64,000 bases of DNA from JAAZBG01 sp964390065. GTDB taxonomy: Bacteria > Fibrobacterota > Chitinivibrionia > Chitinivibrionales > Chitinispirillaceae. The notes below the pieces were generated by a model. That model worked only from the letters and a program-made list of their open reading frames with translations, was not told the origin of the DNA and did not search any database. Position numbers and translations under genes: made by a program. The stretch covers positions 1 through 64,000 of the forward strand of contig CAYMGX010000002.1 in the NCBI GenBank assembly GCA_964390065.1, in the 5' to 3' direction. Positions 44,855-54,970 of this stretch are shown here, piece after piece (position 1 is the stretch's first letter; the number at the start of each line of letters is the position of its first letter).

Positions 44855-45652
44855 ATGCAAAACAGAATTGAATCGGACGAACCCGTGCGGCTTAATCGCT
44901 ATCTTGCGACATGCGGCGTTGGTTCCCGCAGGAAATGTGATGAGTTGATTAGCGGCGGACATGTATTTATCAATGGGCAAAAAGTAACTGAACTTGGAAT
45001 TAAAGTAGCTCCGGATGATATTGTTGAGTATCGTGGCAAAAAAGTAACGCCGATGAAAAAACTTACGTATATCGCATATCACAAGCCCCGGGGAGTGATG
45101 GTCACGAAGACTGATCCTGACAACAGGTTGACAGTGTATGAAGCGCTGAAAACGGCTGGTGGCGATTTTGATTACCTGAATTATGTCGGTCGGCTGGATT
45201 TCAACTCGGAAGGACTGCTGCTGCTTACAAATGATGGTGATCTTATTCATGCGCTTACACATCCGCGGTATCGGATTAAGAAAGTGTATGCTGTCAAGGT
45301 TGACCGTGAATTGACAAAAGATGAAATTGACAGGCTTCTTGATGGTGTCGAGTCGGAAGGACAATTACTGAGTGCTGGCTCGGTTGAAAATATCTCCGAT
45401 CAGATTGATGACCGCAAACAATTCTGGTACGAGATTGTACTCTATGAGGGCAAAAACAGACAGATCAGGCGAATGCTTGAATCAATCGGTGTTCTGATCA
45501 GTAAATTACGACGTACACAGTTCGCATCTGTAAAAATGGAAGATCTCAAGTACGGAGAATTCAGGCATTTGACAGAACGGGAGATTGGAGCGCTGAAAAG
45601 TGCCGGGTATAAAGTGCAGCAGGATCCTGCTGCCGGCAAGAGGAAAAAATGA
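44855..45652 (+). CDS. rluB: RluB/RsuA-family pseudouridine synthase
   Basis: 265 residues: S4 RNA-binding domain (VRLNRYLATCGVGSRRKCDELI, residues 11-60) followed by the RsuA-type catalytic domain with Asp115 in GRLDFNSEGLLLLTNDG. The ending KNRQIRRMLESIG is typical. It converts uridine to pseudouridine in rRNA; RluB (23S) is favoured over RsuA by length and the basic C-terminal tail, but this is not certain. Overlaps the HAD phosphatase gene by 4 nt. Confidence 0.9.
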   Translation: MQNRIESDEPVRLNRYLATCGVGSRRKCDELISGGHVFINGQKVTELGIKVAPDDIVEYRGKKVTPMKKLTYIAYHKPRGVMVTKTDPDNRLTVYEALKTAGGDFDYLNYVGRLDFNSEGLLLLTNDGDLIHALTHPRYRIKKVYAVKVDRELTKDEIDRLLDGVESEGQLLSAGSVENISDQIDDRKQFWYEIVLYEGKNRQIRRMLESIGVLISKLRRTQFASVKMEDLKYGEFRHLTEREIGALKSAGYKVQQDPAAGKRKK

Positions 45653-46299
45653 AATTCAGCGGTGTATTGTTTGATCTTGACGGAACGTTACTAAATACCA
45701 TTGATGACCTTGCGGAATCAATGAATTACGTTCTGGAAAAGCACGGATTACCGACACATACTATTGACGCATACAAGTATTTTGTTGGTGAAGGAATGGA
45801 ATGTCTTGTTCGTAAGTCGATCCCTCTGCAGGTTTGTACCGATGATTTTGTCGGAGTACTTTTTAATGAGATGAAAAACACCTATCAGAAACGCTGGAAT
45901 CTGAAAACTAAGCCCTATGACGGTATCATTGATGTATTAATGTCAATTAAGAATACCGGACTTCATATTGGCGTGTTGTCAAACAAAATTCATGATGTCA
46001 CGTGCGAGACAATATGTTATTATTTTAAAGAGGTAGATTTTGATGTTGTGATTGGTCATCGGGATTTTTTAAGAAAGCCATCACCGGAAGCAGCTCTTTT
46101 TATTGCACGGCAATGGGGTGTACTTCCTGAGCGGATTCTGTACGTTGGAGATTCTATGGTAGATATGCAGACTGCAGCTAATGCATCAATGGTTGCTGCG
46201 GGTGTAGTATGGGGTTTCAGGGATAAAAAGGAACTGCTCGAAAATGGCGCCCGATATATTTTAGAAAAGCCATCAGATATTTTGACGATTCTTACGTAA
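45649..46299 (+). CDS. gph: HAD-family phosphatase (phosphoglycolate phosphatase-like)
   Basis: 216 residues of the Gph/PGP subfamily. Nucleophile Asp9 and acid Asp11 lie in LFDLDGTLLNT; motif II is VLSNK; motif III/IV is KPSPEAA ... YVGDSMVDM. The cap domain is of the small helical type. Likely substrate is 2-phosphoglycolate or another small phosphate ester; the family is broad. Translationally coupled to the pseudouridine synthase (ATGA overlap). Confidence 0.85.
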   Translation: MKFSGVLFDLDGTLLNTIDDLAESMNYVLEKHGLPTHTIDAYKYFVGEGMECLVRKSIPLQVCTDDFVGVLFNEMKNTYQKRWNLKTKPYDGIIDVLMSIKNTGLHIGVLSNKIHDVTCETICYYFKEVDFDVVIGHRDFLRKPSPEAALFIARQWGVLPERILYVGDSMVDMQTAANASMVAAGVVWGFRDKKELLENGARYILEKPSDILTILT

Positions 46300-46343
46300 A
46301 AGAAATTAACATTCGCACGTTTCTTTCAACCAAGGAGTTCATC

Positions 46344-46799
46344 ATGTTTAAAGTATTTATAGCGTTGCCTCTTGTTCTATGTGTTGTAAGCTTTTCCGTA
46401 TTCGGGCAGCAAATGACAATCAAGACCAAAGGCAGTGATGGCTGGGGGCAGTCGGATAAATACGAGCAGAACTTCAGTAAGTTCAGTGTTCAGACATATT
46501 ATGCAGATGTTAAAAGTGTTGACACGGTAACTCCATTGCCAAATATGGGACAGGGGATTCAGTTGACATCTACCGTTGATGGCAGCGAATGTTATGTTCA
46601 TCTCGGGCCGGCCTGGTATATTCTGCGTCAGGATAATTTATCGATTGCAAAGGGTGACCGCGTTGAAGTAAAGGGGTATAAGCTTAGTCTTAATAATAAA
46701 GTAGTGATAATGCCTGTTACAGTTGCAAAAAACGATAGAACACTTTTTGTCCGCGACGAGGATGGCATTCCTTATTGGGTTGCCTGGCGTAAGAAGTAA
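46344..46799 (+). CDS. Exported OB-fold-like protein
   Basis: 151 residues with signal peptide (FIALPLVLCVVSFSVFG). The mature protein has the pattern GIQLTSTVDGSECYVHLGPAWYI ... KGDRVEVKGYKL ... LFVRDEDGIPYWVAW, shared with small periplasmic proteins that occur with multihaem cytochromes and redox systems. No cysteine or haem motif other than one Cys. AAGGAG precedes the ATG. Function unknown; the wording of the fold is inference. Confidence 0.6.
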   Translation: MFKVFIALPLVLCVVSFSVFGQQMTIKTKGSDGWGQSDKYEQNFSKFSVQTYYADVKSVDTVTPLPNMGQGIQLTSTVDGSECYVHLGPAWYILRQDNLSIAKGDRVEVKGYKLSLNNKVVIMPVTVAKNDRTLFVRDEDGIPYWVAWRKK

Positions 46800-46866
46800 T
46801 CCGGTCGTACTATGTAATCCTTGCACTCCCTGTTAACTGCATTTTTAATATGCAGATAGATAGCTT

Positions 46867-48225
46867 TTACAATTCTACGGAATGCACAGGTGGCAACTTA
46901 TGAAGTTTAAAACGTAAAATCAGCGAGTTGCGTTTAAAATTATAGTGCTGTTGCTTTTCTGGCGGAAGGTCTGAGATTGTAGCTTCTGTAAATCCGAGCT
47001 GTGAGAACCAGTCGGATGTCTGTGTGGTCAGAACAAACACCGCTTTGAGGTTTAATGTGCGGGCTTTATCAATCAGAAAAGAGATCATTTTTTTTCCGAT
47101 ACCGAGTTTGGAGTACATTTCGTCAACAACAACAGCTGCGATTTCTGCCTGTTTGTCTTTATATATATGTAAAGCACTGCAGGCATGAATTGTACCATCA
47201 ACCTCATAAACAACATAGTCATCAAGTTTGTCTTCAAGCTCCTGAGCGGTTCGTGCAACTAAAATCTGCTGCTCAATTGCAGGCTGCATCAATGCAAGTA
47301 CATCCGGAATATCTGATGCAACCATGGAACGGAAGTTTTCATGCTGATTTGCGTAGACCATGGTGCCGAGTCCTCTGTTGGAGAAGATCTCTTTAAGTAT
47401 CATTCCTTCAGTACGCCCATCAACAATATGCACTCGTCTGACACCTGCATTACAGGCTTTGTAAGCCAGTGAAACAAGTTCGATCATTTCGTTGTACTCA
47501 TTACTCTTGTTCTGCTCGAGAAATATCCCTGCCTGCTCAAGGTTAAGCTGTGATACTGTTCCGTTGCTTGAAACATACACGCCTCCAGGAATTGTAAATT
47601 TACCGGATGTTATTGCCAAATTGTCAGTAATAAAAAACAATTTTGCAGCATTAAGCTCTGTGCTTATCGCGAATGCAAGCTCGTTTGATGACAAATTGTA
47701 AGGCTTACCTTTTGCGCTCCAGCCGATATTGGGGAATATTGGAATCATTCTGTCTTCAAGAACATTTTTTACCTCGTCAAGGTAAAACTTCTCAACGATA
47801 CCGCTGCTCTGGAAATCAATTCCGTTTCGTACACCGATACTCCGTGCCTTGACCCAGTTTCCAATAACCCCGTGGGCACCGGCTTCTGCAAGGAGTGTCA
47901 TAATCTGGTTTGATACATCAAATGCAGCCATCTTGATAAAAGGAATTGAATCGTGGGTTGATATTCTAATTCCCTTGTAGGTGTCACACTTGACATTGTA
48001 GGTCGCAAGTATTTCATCAATACGTGTCCGTGCTCCGGGAATGATGACAATCCTGATCCCCATTCTGTGAAGAAGCACCAGGTCTTTTATAAGAACAGGG
48101 AAAAGTGGATCGGGCATCAGAGAACTTTCAATCTTGATTACAAATGTTTCATTTTTAAACTGATCGATATAGCTGAATGCCTGCCTTATTACTTCAACCT
48201 GTTCTTTTAGTCTTGATTTTTCCAT
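46867..48225 (-). CDS. argA: N-acetylglutamate synthase-like, kinase domain plus GNAT
   Basis: 452 residues. An amino-acid-kinase domain (1-290) is fused to a GNAT acetyltransferase domain (about 300-440, with VVDEMYSKLGIGKKMISFLI as the acetyl-CoA loop). This is the architecture of ArgA, which makes N-acetylglutamate, first step of arginine synthesis. The kinase glycine pair is replaced (VIKIESS), as expected for a synthase that lost phosphotransfer. The gene stands alone between convergent neighbours; no other arg gene is near. Confidence 0.85.
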   Translation of the reverse strand: MEKSRLKEQVEVIRQAFSYIDQFKNETFVIKIESSLMPDPLFPVLIKDLVLLHRMGIRIVIIPGARTRIDEILATYNVKCDTYKGIRISTHDSIPFIKMAAFDVSNQIMTLLAEAGAHGVIGNWVKARSIGVRNGIDFQSSGIVEKFYLDEVKNVLEDRMIPIFPNIGWSAKGKPYNLSSNELAFAISTELNAAKLFFITDNLAITSGKFTIPGGVYVSSNGTVSQLNLEQAGIFLEQNKSNEYNEMIELVSLAYKACNAGVRRVHIVDGRTEGMILKEIFSNRGLGTMVYANQHENFRSMVASDIPDVLALMQPAIEQQILVARTAQELEDKLDDYVVYEVDGTIHACSALHIYKDKQAEIAAVVVDEMYSKLGIGKKMISFLIDKARTLNLKAVFVLTTQTSDWFSQLGFTEATISDLPPEKQQHYNFKRNSLILRFKLHKLPPVHSVEL

Positions 48226-48560
48226 GTGTACAATCCGTCGTTGTTGTTATAAATGCGTCTCTATCTGCTATTTATGATAATACTACAAATATATGTATTG
48301 GCTAAGGGGGTTGTATTGACCCGGGTGTTTTTTCTTAAAGCATTCAGGAGTGTAACGAGCTTTTTCCCTGTGAATGATACCCTGAATTATTAATTCATGG
48401 TTGAGTCGCACATCATTACCGGTGTAATCATACATTTCGTTCTATAGTGGTTAATAGTGAAATTCCCGTTAACTTTTCCTATCACCCTGCATTCCCAATA
48501 CATTATATTTATCTGTTCCTTTTTTGTGGATACTTATACAACTTTTATAGGAGGCATTAC
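48226..48560. other. Divergent region upstream of eno
   Basis: 335 bp. An open frame from 48447 is an upstream extension of eno without ribosome site. AGGAGG at 48549-48554 sets the eno start. No other element recognised. Confidence 0.6.
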
Positions 48561-49838
48561 ATGTATATCGAGAGTATTAAGGCTCGCGAAGTTATTGATT
48601 CACGTGGAAATCCGACAGTTGAAGCGATTGTTGAACTTGAGTGTGGCGTTATTGCAAACGCAATGGTTCCATCAGGTGCATCAACAGGTGAAAAAGAAGC
48701 CGTAGAGCTTCGTGATAAAGATCCGAAACGTTACGGTGGCAAAGGCTGCCTTACAGCGGTAAAGAACATTGTTGACAAAATTCAGCCGGCTCTTATTGGT
48801 TTACCTGCTGATGAACAGAGAAAAATCGATCAGATCATGCTTGATCTTGACGGTACTCATAACAAGGCAAAGCTTGGCGCGAATGCAATTCTTGCAGTAT
48901 CTCTGGCAACAGCACGTGCTGCAGCTCAGGCTCTTGGCACACCGCTCTACCGTTATGTCGGTGGTGTAAATGCCTGTACACTTCCTGTTCCGTGTATGAA
49001 TGTTATCAATGGTGGACACCATTCAGACAATAACGTTGATTTCCAGGAATTCATGATCTCTCCACATAATGCACCTGATTTCGCAACTGCAATAAGAATG
49101 GGCTCTGAGACGTTCCATGCTCTTAAAGGCATTCTCAATAAAAAAGGTCTGGCTACATCAGTTGGTGATGAAGGTGGATTTGCACCAAACCTCAGATCAA
49201 ATGAAGAAGCCGTTGAGACAATTCTCGAAGCTATCGTAAAAGCAGGTTACAAGCCTGGCGACGATATCTCTATCAGCCTTGACCCGGCAGCGAGCGAACT
49301 TTGGGACAAAGATCACTACCTTTTCTTCAAATCAAAAATTAAAAAATCAGTTGAAGAGATGGTTGAGCACTGGGTTGACTGGGCGAAAAAATACCCGATC
49401 GTATCACTCGAAGACGGTATGGGCGAAAATGACAGAAAAGGCTGGAAACTTCTCACCGAGAAACTCGGAAACAAGATTGAACTTGTCGGTGACGATCTCT
49501 TCTGCACAAATCCATCAATTCTTGCTGAAGGTATTGATGATGGACTTGCAAACTCTATTCTTGTCAAGGTTAACCAGGTTGGTTCACTTACTGAGACTCT
49601 TGATGCAATCGAACTTGCAGGCAAGAACGCTTATGGCTATATGATGTCACACCGCAGCGGTGAAACTGAAGACACAACAATTGCAGATCTCGCAGTTGCA
49701 ACAACTTCAGGAAAGATCAAAACCGGATCTGCATGCCGCAGCGAACGTATTGCAAAGTTCAACAGACTTCTCGCAATCGAAGACGAACTCGGCGCAAGCG
49801 CAAAGTTCGCAGGGAAAAAAGCATTCAAAAATGCTTAA
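48561..49838 (+). CDS. eno: Enolase
   Basis: 425 residues from the ATG at 48561, 6 nt after AGGAGG. Glycolytic 2-phosphoglycerate dehydratase. The N-terminus YIESIKAREVIDSRGNPTVE is complete. Catalytic and metal elements: GDEGGFAPNL (acid/base Glu), SLEDGMGENDRKGW, GDDLFCTN and KVNQVGSLTET (catalytic Lys); also SHRSGETEDTTIADLAVA. Codon usage is cleaner than its neighbours, as expected for high expression. Own terminator follows. Confidence 0.97.
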   Translation: MYIESIKAREVIDSRGNPTVEAIVELECGVIANAMVPSGASTGEKEAVELRDKDPKRYGGKGCLTAVKNIVDKIQPALIGLPADEQRKIDQIMLDLDGTHNKAKLGANAILAVSLATARAAAQALGTPLYRYVGGVNACTLPVPCMNVINGGHHSDNNVDFQEFMISPHNAPDFATAIRMGSETFHALKGILNKKGLATSVGDEGGFAPNLRSNEEAVETILEAIVKAGYKPGDDISISLDPAASELWDKDHYLFFKSKIKKSVEEMVEHWVDWAKKYPIVSLEDGMGENDRKGWKLLTEKLGNKIELVGDDLFCTNPSILAEGIDDGLANSILVKVNQVGSLTETLDAIELAGKNAYGYMMSHRSGETEDTTIADLAVATTSGKIKTGSACRSERIAKFNRLLAIEDELGASAKFAGKKAFKNA

Positions 49839-49871
49839 TGCATAATTGAAACTTGGAATTGATTCGCAATT

Positions 49872-49910
49872 TAAACAGCCGGGTGGTAATAATCATCCGG
49901 CTGTTTGTTT
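49872..49910 (+). terminator. Terminator of eno
   Basis: AAACAGCCGGGTG...CATCCGGCTGTTT stem with a T-rich tail, 33 nt after the stop codon. Confidence 0.88.
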
Positions 49911-50076
49911 GATCAGGATTCCTGATTGCTTTGATTATCCTAATAAGGATTATAGGTTCTGATTGTTGTGGTTATGTTAATATGCAAACTGTACAGCCTG
50001 ACAACATTTTGGTTCGATACCAAATGCTGTGATTGCGCTGGCTGGTAAACGTGTTCAGTTGAATGAGGAGTATCAG

Positions 50077-51087
50077 GTGCATATCAGTCCGATTAAAACA
50101 GATGATTCGCGATGGCGCGACATGTACACCATAAGTACAACTGGTCATTTCTTTCAATCACCGGAATGGTCAGAACTATTGCTGTTATTGCCTGAAATGG
50201 AACCGGAACATTTCATTATGGAATCTTTTGACAAAAGATATGTCGTTCCATTGATCCGTTGCAAAAAAATGGGCGGAATAACCAGCACAATGATGTCGCT
50301 TCCTCTTGGAACAACCGGGGGGATCTTTTCTGATACTGCCGTTGATGCTGATGTTGTAAAGAGTGCCCTTGACTTTATTAAAAAAAAGAAACCGCTTAAA
50401 ATTACAATCAGATGCCAAACTGAAGGGGAAAAAGACTTATTCAGTGCTTTTGGTCCGATTGAAACGATAAATGCACTGGTGCTACCCCTTGATAAACCAT
50501 ATCAGCAGATTGAACGGGAGTGCTATTCGTCAAACAAACGAAAGCTTGTCAATAGGGGAAGGCGGCGCGGGGTTGTCGTCAAACGTTCCAAAGATCCGCA
50601 TGCGATCAATGAATACATTGTACTCCAGCAAAAAGTCGAGAAGCAAAAAGGTTGGGTTACAACCTTTTCTGATCAGTTTATCCGTAAAATGGTTTCACTT
50701 GATGAAGCAGATCTGTGGTTAGCATACATTGATGAGCATCTGGCATGTGCCATTGTAAGTTTTTCACACAATGGTATCGTTACCGCATGGCAGGGAATTC
50801 TTGACAGAGAGCTTGGTGACTGTTTGAGTACTCAACCAATGAATTTACTGTATGCGTCAATGATCCAGTACTACTGTGAAGCGGGGGGTACACTGTTTGA
50901 TATGGGATACAGTCTCGGTATTAGTAGCCTTGAAGTTTTTAAAAAAGGTTTTGGCTGTGTAGAGCAACCAATGTACTTTTTTACATGGAAAAACAATTAC
51001 TATAAGGCAATTGAATTTGTAAACAATACGTTCAAACGTCTGAAAAAGTCAGAAATCAATCGGCCTGCAGTAGAAAATGAACATTGA
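50077..51087 (+). CDS. FemAB-like GNAT acyltransferase
   Basis: 336 residues from the GTG at 50077 (GAGGAG 6 nt upstream); a GTG at 50029 is an alternative. Two tandem GNAT-like halves of the FemAB/BioF2-like (PF13480) group: the SSNKRKLVNRGRRRGVVVKR segment and the C-terminal LFDMGYSLGISSLEVFKKGFG signature. Such proteins add amino-acyl or acyl groups to peptidoglycan precursors or surface glycans. It converges with the glycosyltransferase cluster, so a role in the same envelope polymer is plausible (inference). Confidence 0.82.
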   Translation: MHISPIKTDDSRWRDMYTISTTGHFFQSPEWSELLLLLPEMEPEHFIMESFDKRYVVPLIRCKKMGGITSTMMSLPLGTTGGIFSDTAVDADVVKSALDFIKKKKPLKITIRCQTEGEKDLFSAFGPIETINALVLPLDKPYQQIERECYSSNKRKLVNRGRRRGVVVKRSKDPHAINEYIVLQQKVEKQKGWVTTFSDQFIRKMVSLDEADLWLAYIDEHLACAIVSFSHNGIVTAWQGILDRELGDCLSTQPMNLLYASMIQYYCEAGGTLFDMGYSLGISSLEVFKKGFGCVEQPMYFFTWKNNYYKAIEFVNNTFKRLKKSEINRPAVENEH

Positions 51088-51121
51088 CAACAAAAGATGT
51101 GCTCGATGGTAACAGGTCACA

Positions 51122-52446
51122 TTATTGAAATCCTCTAAGAAACTGAGCATATTCAAGATTTCTGCGCTCAAGACTCCAGCGGTTGATAATAGTATCACGT
51201 GCATTTTTTCTGATACTTGCTATGTCAATTTCACCATTCAATATAGATCGTATGGTCTTCCTTANNNNNNNNNNNNNNNNNNNNNNNNNNNNNNNNNNNN
51301 NNNNNNNNNNNNNNNNNNNNNNNNNNNNNNNNNNNNNNNNNNNNNNNNNNNNNNNNNNNNNNNNCTGATACTTGCTATGTCAATTTCACCATTCAATATA
51401 GATCGTATGGTCTTCCTTATACCGTCAATATCGGGCTCATCAAGAATAAACCCGTTGTAAGTGTTTTTAACAAGTGCGGTGTTATCCCCGATGGTACGCG
51501 TAACGACAATTGCACCGCATGACATTGACAATGGTATTACCTGCGAAATTCCTCCGATATATTTACTTAAGGGGTAGAAGCATATATCAGCGGCACCGTA
51601 GACTAATGGTAAATCGTTATAGGGCAATGCCTCCCAGAAATGAACAGGAGAACTGCACTGCACGGCTTTTTTTTGAAGTGATGACATCATCGGACCATTT
51701 CCTACCATGATAAGCTGAACACCTGGAATATCTTTTAATATGTCAAGAAATAGATCCGGTGAGTTTTCCCATGAAAATCTCCCTGAAAACAGAATTATTT
51801 TCTTTCCGGGGTGATAGTCTTTATTATTGTTACGTGCATACGTTTCAAATGCAGAGAGTGTGTCTGATGGTTTAAACAGGTCTGTATTTACACCGGCATA
51901 AAAAACCTTGATTTTATCAGCATTTATACCATGTTCGATGCATTCTGTTTTAATGTCAATTCCATCAACAAGTATCGATTTCGCTCTTTTAAGGACAAAG
52001 TCTGCGAATGCATATTTAACGGGGCGGCTTATTGATGCATACCTGGATCGGTAAATTACATTTCCCGATGACGCAAGTAACTTTGCTTTTGAGAAAAATG
52101 ACAGCGCTGTCAAAAGTAATCTCAGGAGCTGTGGCTCACCCACAGTAATCTGCCAGATATCATACGTCAACAGTTTCTTCATGTTGGAAATAAGAAACTT
52201 ACAAGTTTTAAAGATCATTTTATATGAATAAAATTGAACCGGTACGCATGTCTGATCGGTTGTTGTATCAATATAGACTGGAATGTAATTATATAGTGCG
52301 GACGAATGCTTTGACAATCCCCTGACAAGGTGGTAGACATCAACATTGTGACCGGCTAATGCGTACGCTTCCGCCATCTGATGACTCCAGTTTTGCATTC
52401 CGCCAATCTGGGGTGGAAATGTATATGTAATAAATGCGATATTCAT
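51122..52446 (-). CDS. Glycosyltransferase family 4 protein, split by a false gap
   Basis: GT-B glycosyltransferase: N-terminal ITYTFPPQIGGMQNWSHQMAEAY, nucleotide-sugar domain with LFSGRFSWENSPDL and EALPYNDLPLVYGAADICFYPL. The 3' end seems lost in 100 N, but the 55 bases at 51210-51264 and 51365-51419 are identical. Removing 155 nt (gap plus one copy) gives an intact frame ending at TAA 51122-51124, total 389 residues, with C-terminus RWSLERRNLEYAQFLRGFQ. Last gene of the minus-strand glycan operon, 17 nt after the flippase. Confidence 0.88.
51265..51364. other. Scaffold gap (100 N) with duplicated 55-bp flanks
   Basis: The 55 bases directly before the gap are identical to the 55 directly after it. 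This is expected when two contigs overlapping by one k-mer are joined by padding instead of merged; the real gap length is probably -55. Confidence 0.95.
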
Positions 52447-52463
52447 CGTAGCTGATCCACCTT

Positions 52464-53780
52464 TTAATGTTTTAATGTTGGAAAATACTCCATTATAAGT
52501 AACTTTATTTTCTCAAAATCCGAACGTTTTGGAATCAGGAATTCAGAGAGTGAGGAGTGTGTAATCCTGGAATAGTATACAAATGCGATCAGTGATCCTG
52601 ACAGGTACGTTAGCCCGGTTGCAATGGCGGCTCCATTCGTTTGCAACCGCGGAATCAGGATGACACAAAGCAGTACATTGATAATCATCATGATAAAGGA
52701 CGAAATATTTGCAATTCCGAGTTTTCCCAATGCAATCAGCATTGTACTTGTTACTTTACAAATAGAGTAGATTGCAACGCCGGGAATTAAAAGCAAAAAT
52801 GGCATCGTTGATGCTGAATAGTGCCCGAAGTAATGAAAGAATACAAAACCTGATAGTGAAAGAAGTATTGATGTTACAATTGTTGTCAGAACTGTAAATC
52901 TGCTTATCATGTTGCCAAAAGCTTTTTTTCGTACAAAATCTGTTTCACCGGAAATTCTGGGAAGTAATATGGTTGTAATAGAGTCAGGAATGAACCATAG
53001 TATTTCTGATAGTATTAGTGCTACTGAAAATATTCCACTTTGCATTGTTCCACAAAAAAACTGAATCATATAAAAACTTAAGCGAAGATTGACAAGATAA
53101 ATAAGCGCGGGAAACCAGGCGCTGATTCCGAAAAAGAATAATTGTCTGAGATTGGTAATACGGAAACTAAGCTTAAAATGACATTTGTAAAAAAGTATGC
53201 ATAACGCAATGCAGAAAATAAACCCGATACTAAACATATAGGAGTAGATTGTGGCTGACAGTTTGCTTTCGAAAATCATGAAGAACAGAAACAACAGTGC
53301 TAATTGCAGTAATACCTGTGCAAGAGCAAGTTTGTTATAAACTTTTGATTTATTTAAACCTAAAAATATTGAATACAGTGCATTCAGCAGGTCAAAGACA
53401 ATAGTAGCAATTATGAGAAGCGAAATTGATACCGGAATGTAAGACTGAAGGTTTAACTGTTTTATTAAAAGAAAACTGGTTGTAATCCAGAATGCTGTAG
53501 AGCTTATAACAATAACGGCCACTGATGTAATAGCGGCGTTTTGCTTTTCGGGGTGCCTGGGAAGATGGTAGACCGCAGAAGTTCCAATTCCCATAGAAAA
53601 GATAGCCGAACAGACCAGCACTGTTTGAAGGAACCAGTAGAACAAGCCCTGATCTGAAGGACCTATAAGTACTGCAATGCCGATTCGAAAAAGAAACTGA
53701 AATGCAGCAGTAAAGACGCGGATTAACAGGGTAAATCCTACGTCGTCAGTAAATGATTCTTTTTTATTTTGTTGCACCAT
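52464..53780 (-). CDS. Polysaccharide flippase (Wzx-like, MOP superfamily)
   Basis: 438 residues, almost entirely hydrophobic, with about 12 predicted membrane helices; begins FTDDVGFTLLIRVFTAAFQFLFRIGIAVLIGPSDQGLFYW, the usual opening of oligosaccharide flippases. It would move lipid-linked glycan units across the inner membrane. Between GT9 (14 nt) and GT4 (17 nt) genes in one operon. Name wzx is possible but the polymer is unknown. Confidence 0.88.
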   Translation of the reverse strand: MVQQNKKESFTDDVGFTLLIRVFTAAFQFLFRIGIAVLIGPSDQGLFYWFLQTVLVCSAIFSMGIGTSAVYHLPRHPEKQNAAITSVAVIVISSTAFWITTSFLLIKQLNLQSYIPVSISLLIIATIVFDLLNALYSIFLGLNKSKVYNKLALAQVLLQLALLFLFFMIFESKLSATIYSYMFSIGFIFCIALCILFYKCHFKLSFRITNLRQLFFFGISAWFPALIYLVNLRLSFYMIQFFCGTMQSGIFSVALILSEILWFIPDSITTILLPRISGETDFVRKKAFGNMISRFTVLTTIVTSILLSLSGFVFFHYFGHYSASTMPFLLLIPGVAIYSICKVTSTMLIALGKLGIANISSFIMMIINVLLCVILIPRLQTNGAAIATGLTYLSGSLIAFVYYSRITHSSLSEFLIPKRSDFEKIKLLIMEYFPTLKH

Positions 53781-53794
53781 AAACCTGCAGTGTC

Positions 53795-54907
53795 TTAGAC
53801 TGCTAAATTGTTTTTGATTGTGTTAAAAACTGTATCCGCTTGTGTTGTATCAATATCGGCAACACCTGTCCATTGATCAAATGGAGCAGTCAGTACTTTG
53901 TTGTTCCATAATATAAAAGAATTACCGGTAAATGGTGCAACCTGATGAGGGTAGCCCGGTCCAAACAGAATCGCAGTTTTTTTATGGCAAGCCCAGGATG
54001 CATGAGCTGCAAAACTATCATTGCAGACAACGAAATCAGAAATTTGCAGTAGATACTCAAGCTCAGAAAATGATGGCGTTCTGAATGTTATCTGTAAATT
54101 TGCTAGTTCAATAATTTCTTGTATCAGAGGTATATCATGCGTACTTCCTATAAGAATGACATCAAGGTTGTTTTCTTTACAAAGCTTAATTAACGATGCA
54201 AAATTGTTACTGCTCCACCGCCGCTCTTTAAATGATGCTCCCGGGTGTATTATGATCAGAGGCTTTTCTTTCTGATACACAATGGTTCGTTGATTGTCCA
54301 TATTTTGTTTTGGCCAGAGGGGATAATCAAATTCGGGAAGCTTTGATGATGTGATCTTTTCTAATAAGTATTCATAGCGTACTACCTGATGAACCAGTTG
54401 CTTTGGCGGGTTCCATGTTTTGGTACAAAATGCTGATGCATGAAAGTCATTTAATGAGTAGCGGATGGGAATTGCGCTTAAGTAAAGCAGTGCTGCACCC
54501 CGCGGATCACCTTGAAAGTCTATTGCCATTGAATAATGTTCTGAAGATAGTTTATATGCAGTAGAAAAGAAGTTAATAACAGGGGTGACCATTCCGCGGC
54601 CGAATGCCCATGGCGCTTTATAGACGATTAATTTATCTACCCAGCGGCAGTGTGCCAAAAGTGAACAAGCATCAGGTGAGGATATAAAATGGATTTCCGA
54701 GTCCCGAAACGATGCTTTCAGATTAAACAGCACTCTTGACATCATGATGATGTCGCCAAGACGATACCCGTCCTGTATCAGTATCTTTCTTTTGGTATTG
54801 TGTTGTTTAATGAGAAAAAGGAATGATATTGCTTTTAGGGGGAGATAGAGTATGCCGTTGATGATGCAGGCTGCGATTACGTACTTTTTTTTATAATTCA
54901 GAGGCAT
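53795..54907 (-). CDS. GT9 heptosyltransferase-family protein
   Basis: 370 residues of the ADP-heptose:LPS heptosyltransferase (WaaF/WaaC) family: N-terminal ILIQDGYRLGDIIMMSRVLFN, central IIHPGASFKERRWSSNNFASL and C-terminal VCNDSFAAHASWACHKKTAILFGPGYP. GT9 enzymes add heptose or other sugars to lipid-linked cores. A hydrophobic N-terminal segment precedes the first strand. Second gene in the operon starting with the PorZ-like gene, 63 nt downstream of it. A second GT9 is at 62238. Confidence 0.88.
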   Translation of the reverse strand: MPLNYKKKYVIAACIINGILYLPLKAISFLFLIKQHNTKRKILIQDGYRLGDIIMMSRVLFNLKASFRDSEIHFISSPDACSLLAHCRWVDKLIVYKAPWAFGRGMVTPVINFFSTAYKLSSEHYSMAIDFQGDPRGAALLYLSAIPIRYSLNDFHASAFCTKTWNPPKQLVHQVVRYEYLLEKITSSKLPEFDYPLWPKQNMDNQRTIVYQKEKPLIIIHPGASFKERRWSSNNFASLIKLCKENNLDVILIGSTHDIPLIQEIIELANLQITFRTPSFSELEYLLQISDFVVCNDSFAAHASWACHKKTAILFGPGYPHQVAPFTGNSFILWNNKVLTAPFDQWTGVADIDTTQADTVFNTIKNNLAV

Positions 54908-54970
54908 ATACTATCTGCAGGTTTATTGAGGTTATTAAAAGTTCGTAATGCACAGATCAATCACTAAATC

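Noticed and set aside
51125..51460. Plus-strand open frames crossing the 100-N gap
   Set aside because: Created by unknown bases and the duplicated 55-bp flank; the minus-strand glycosyltransferase explains the region.
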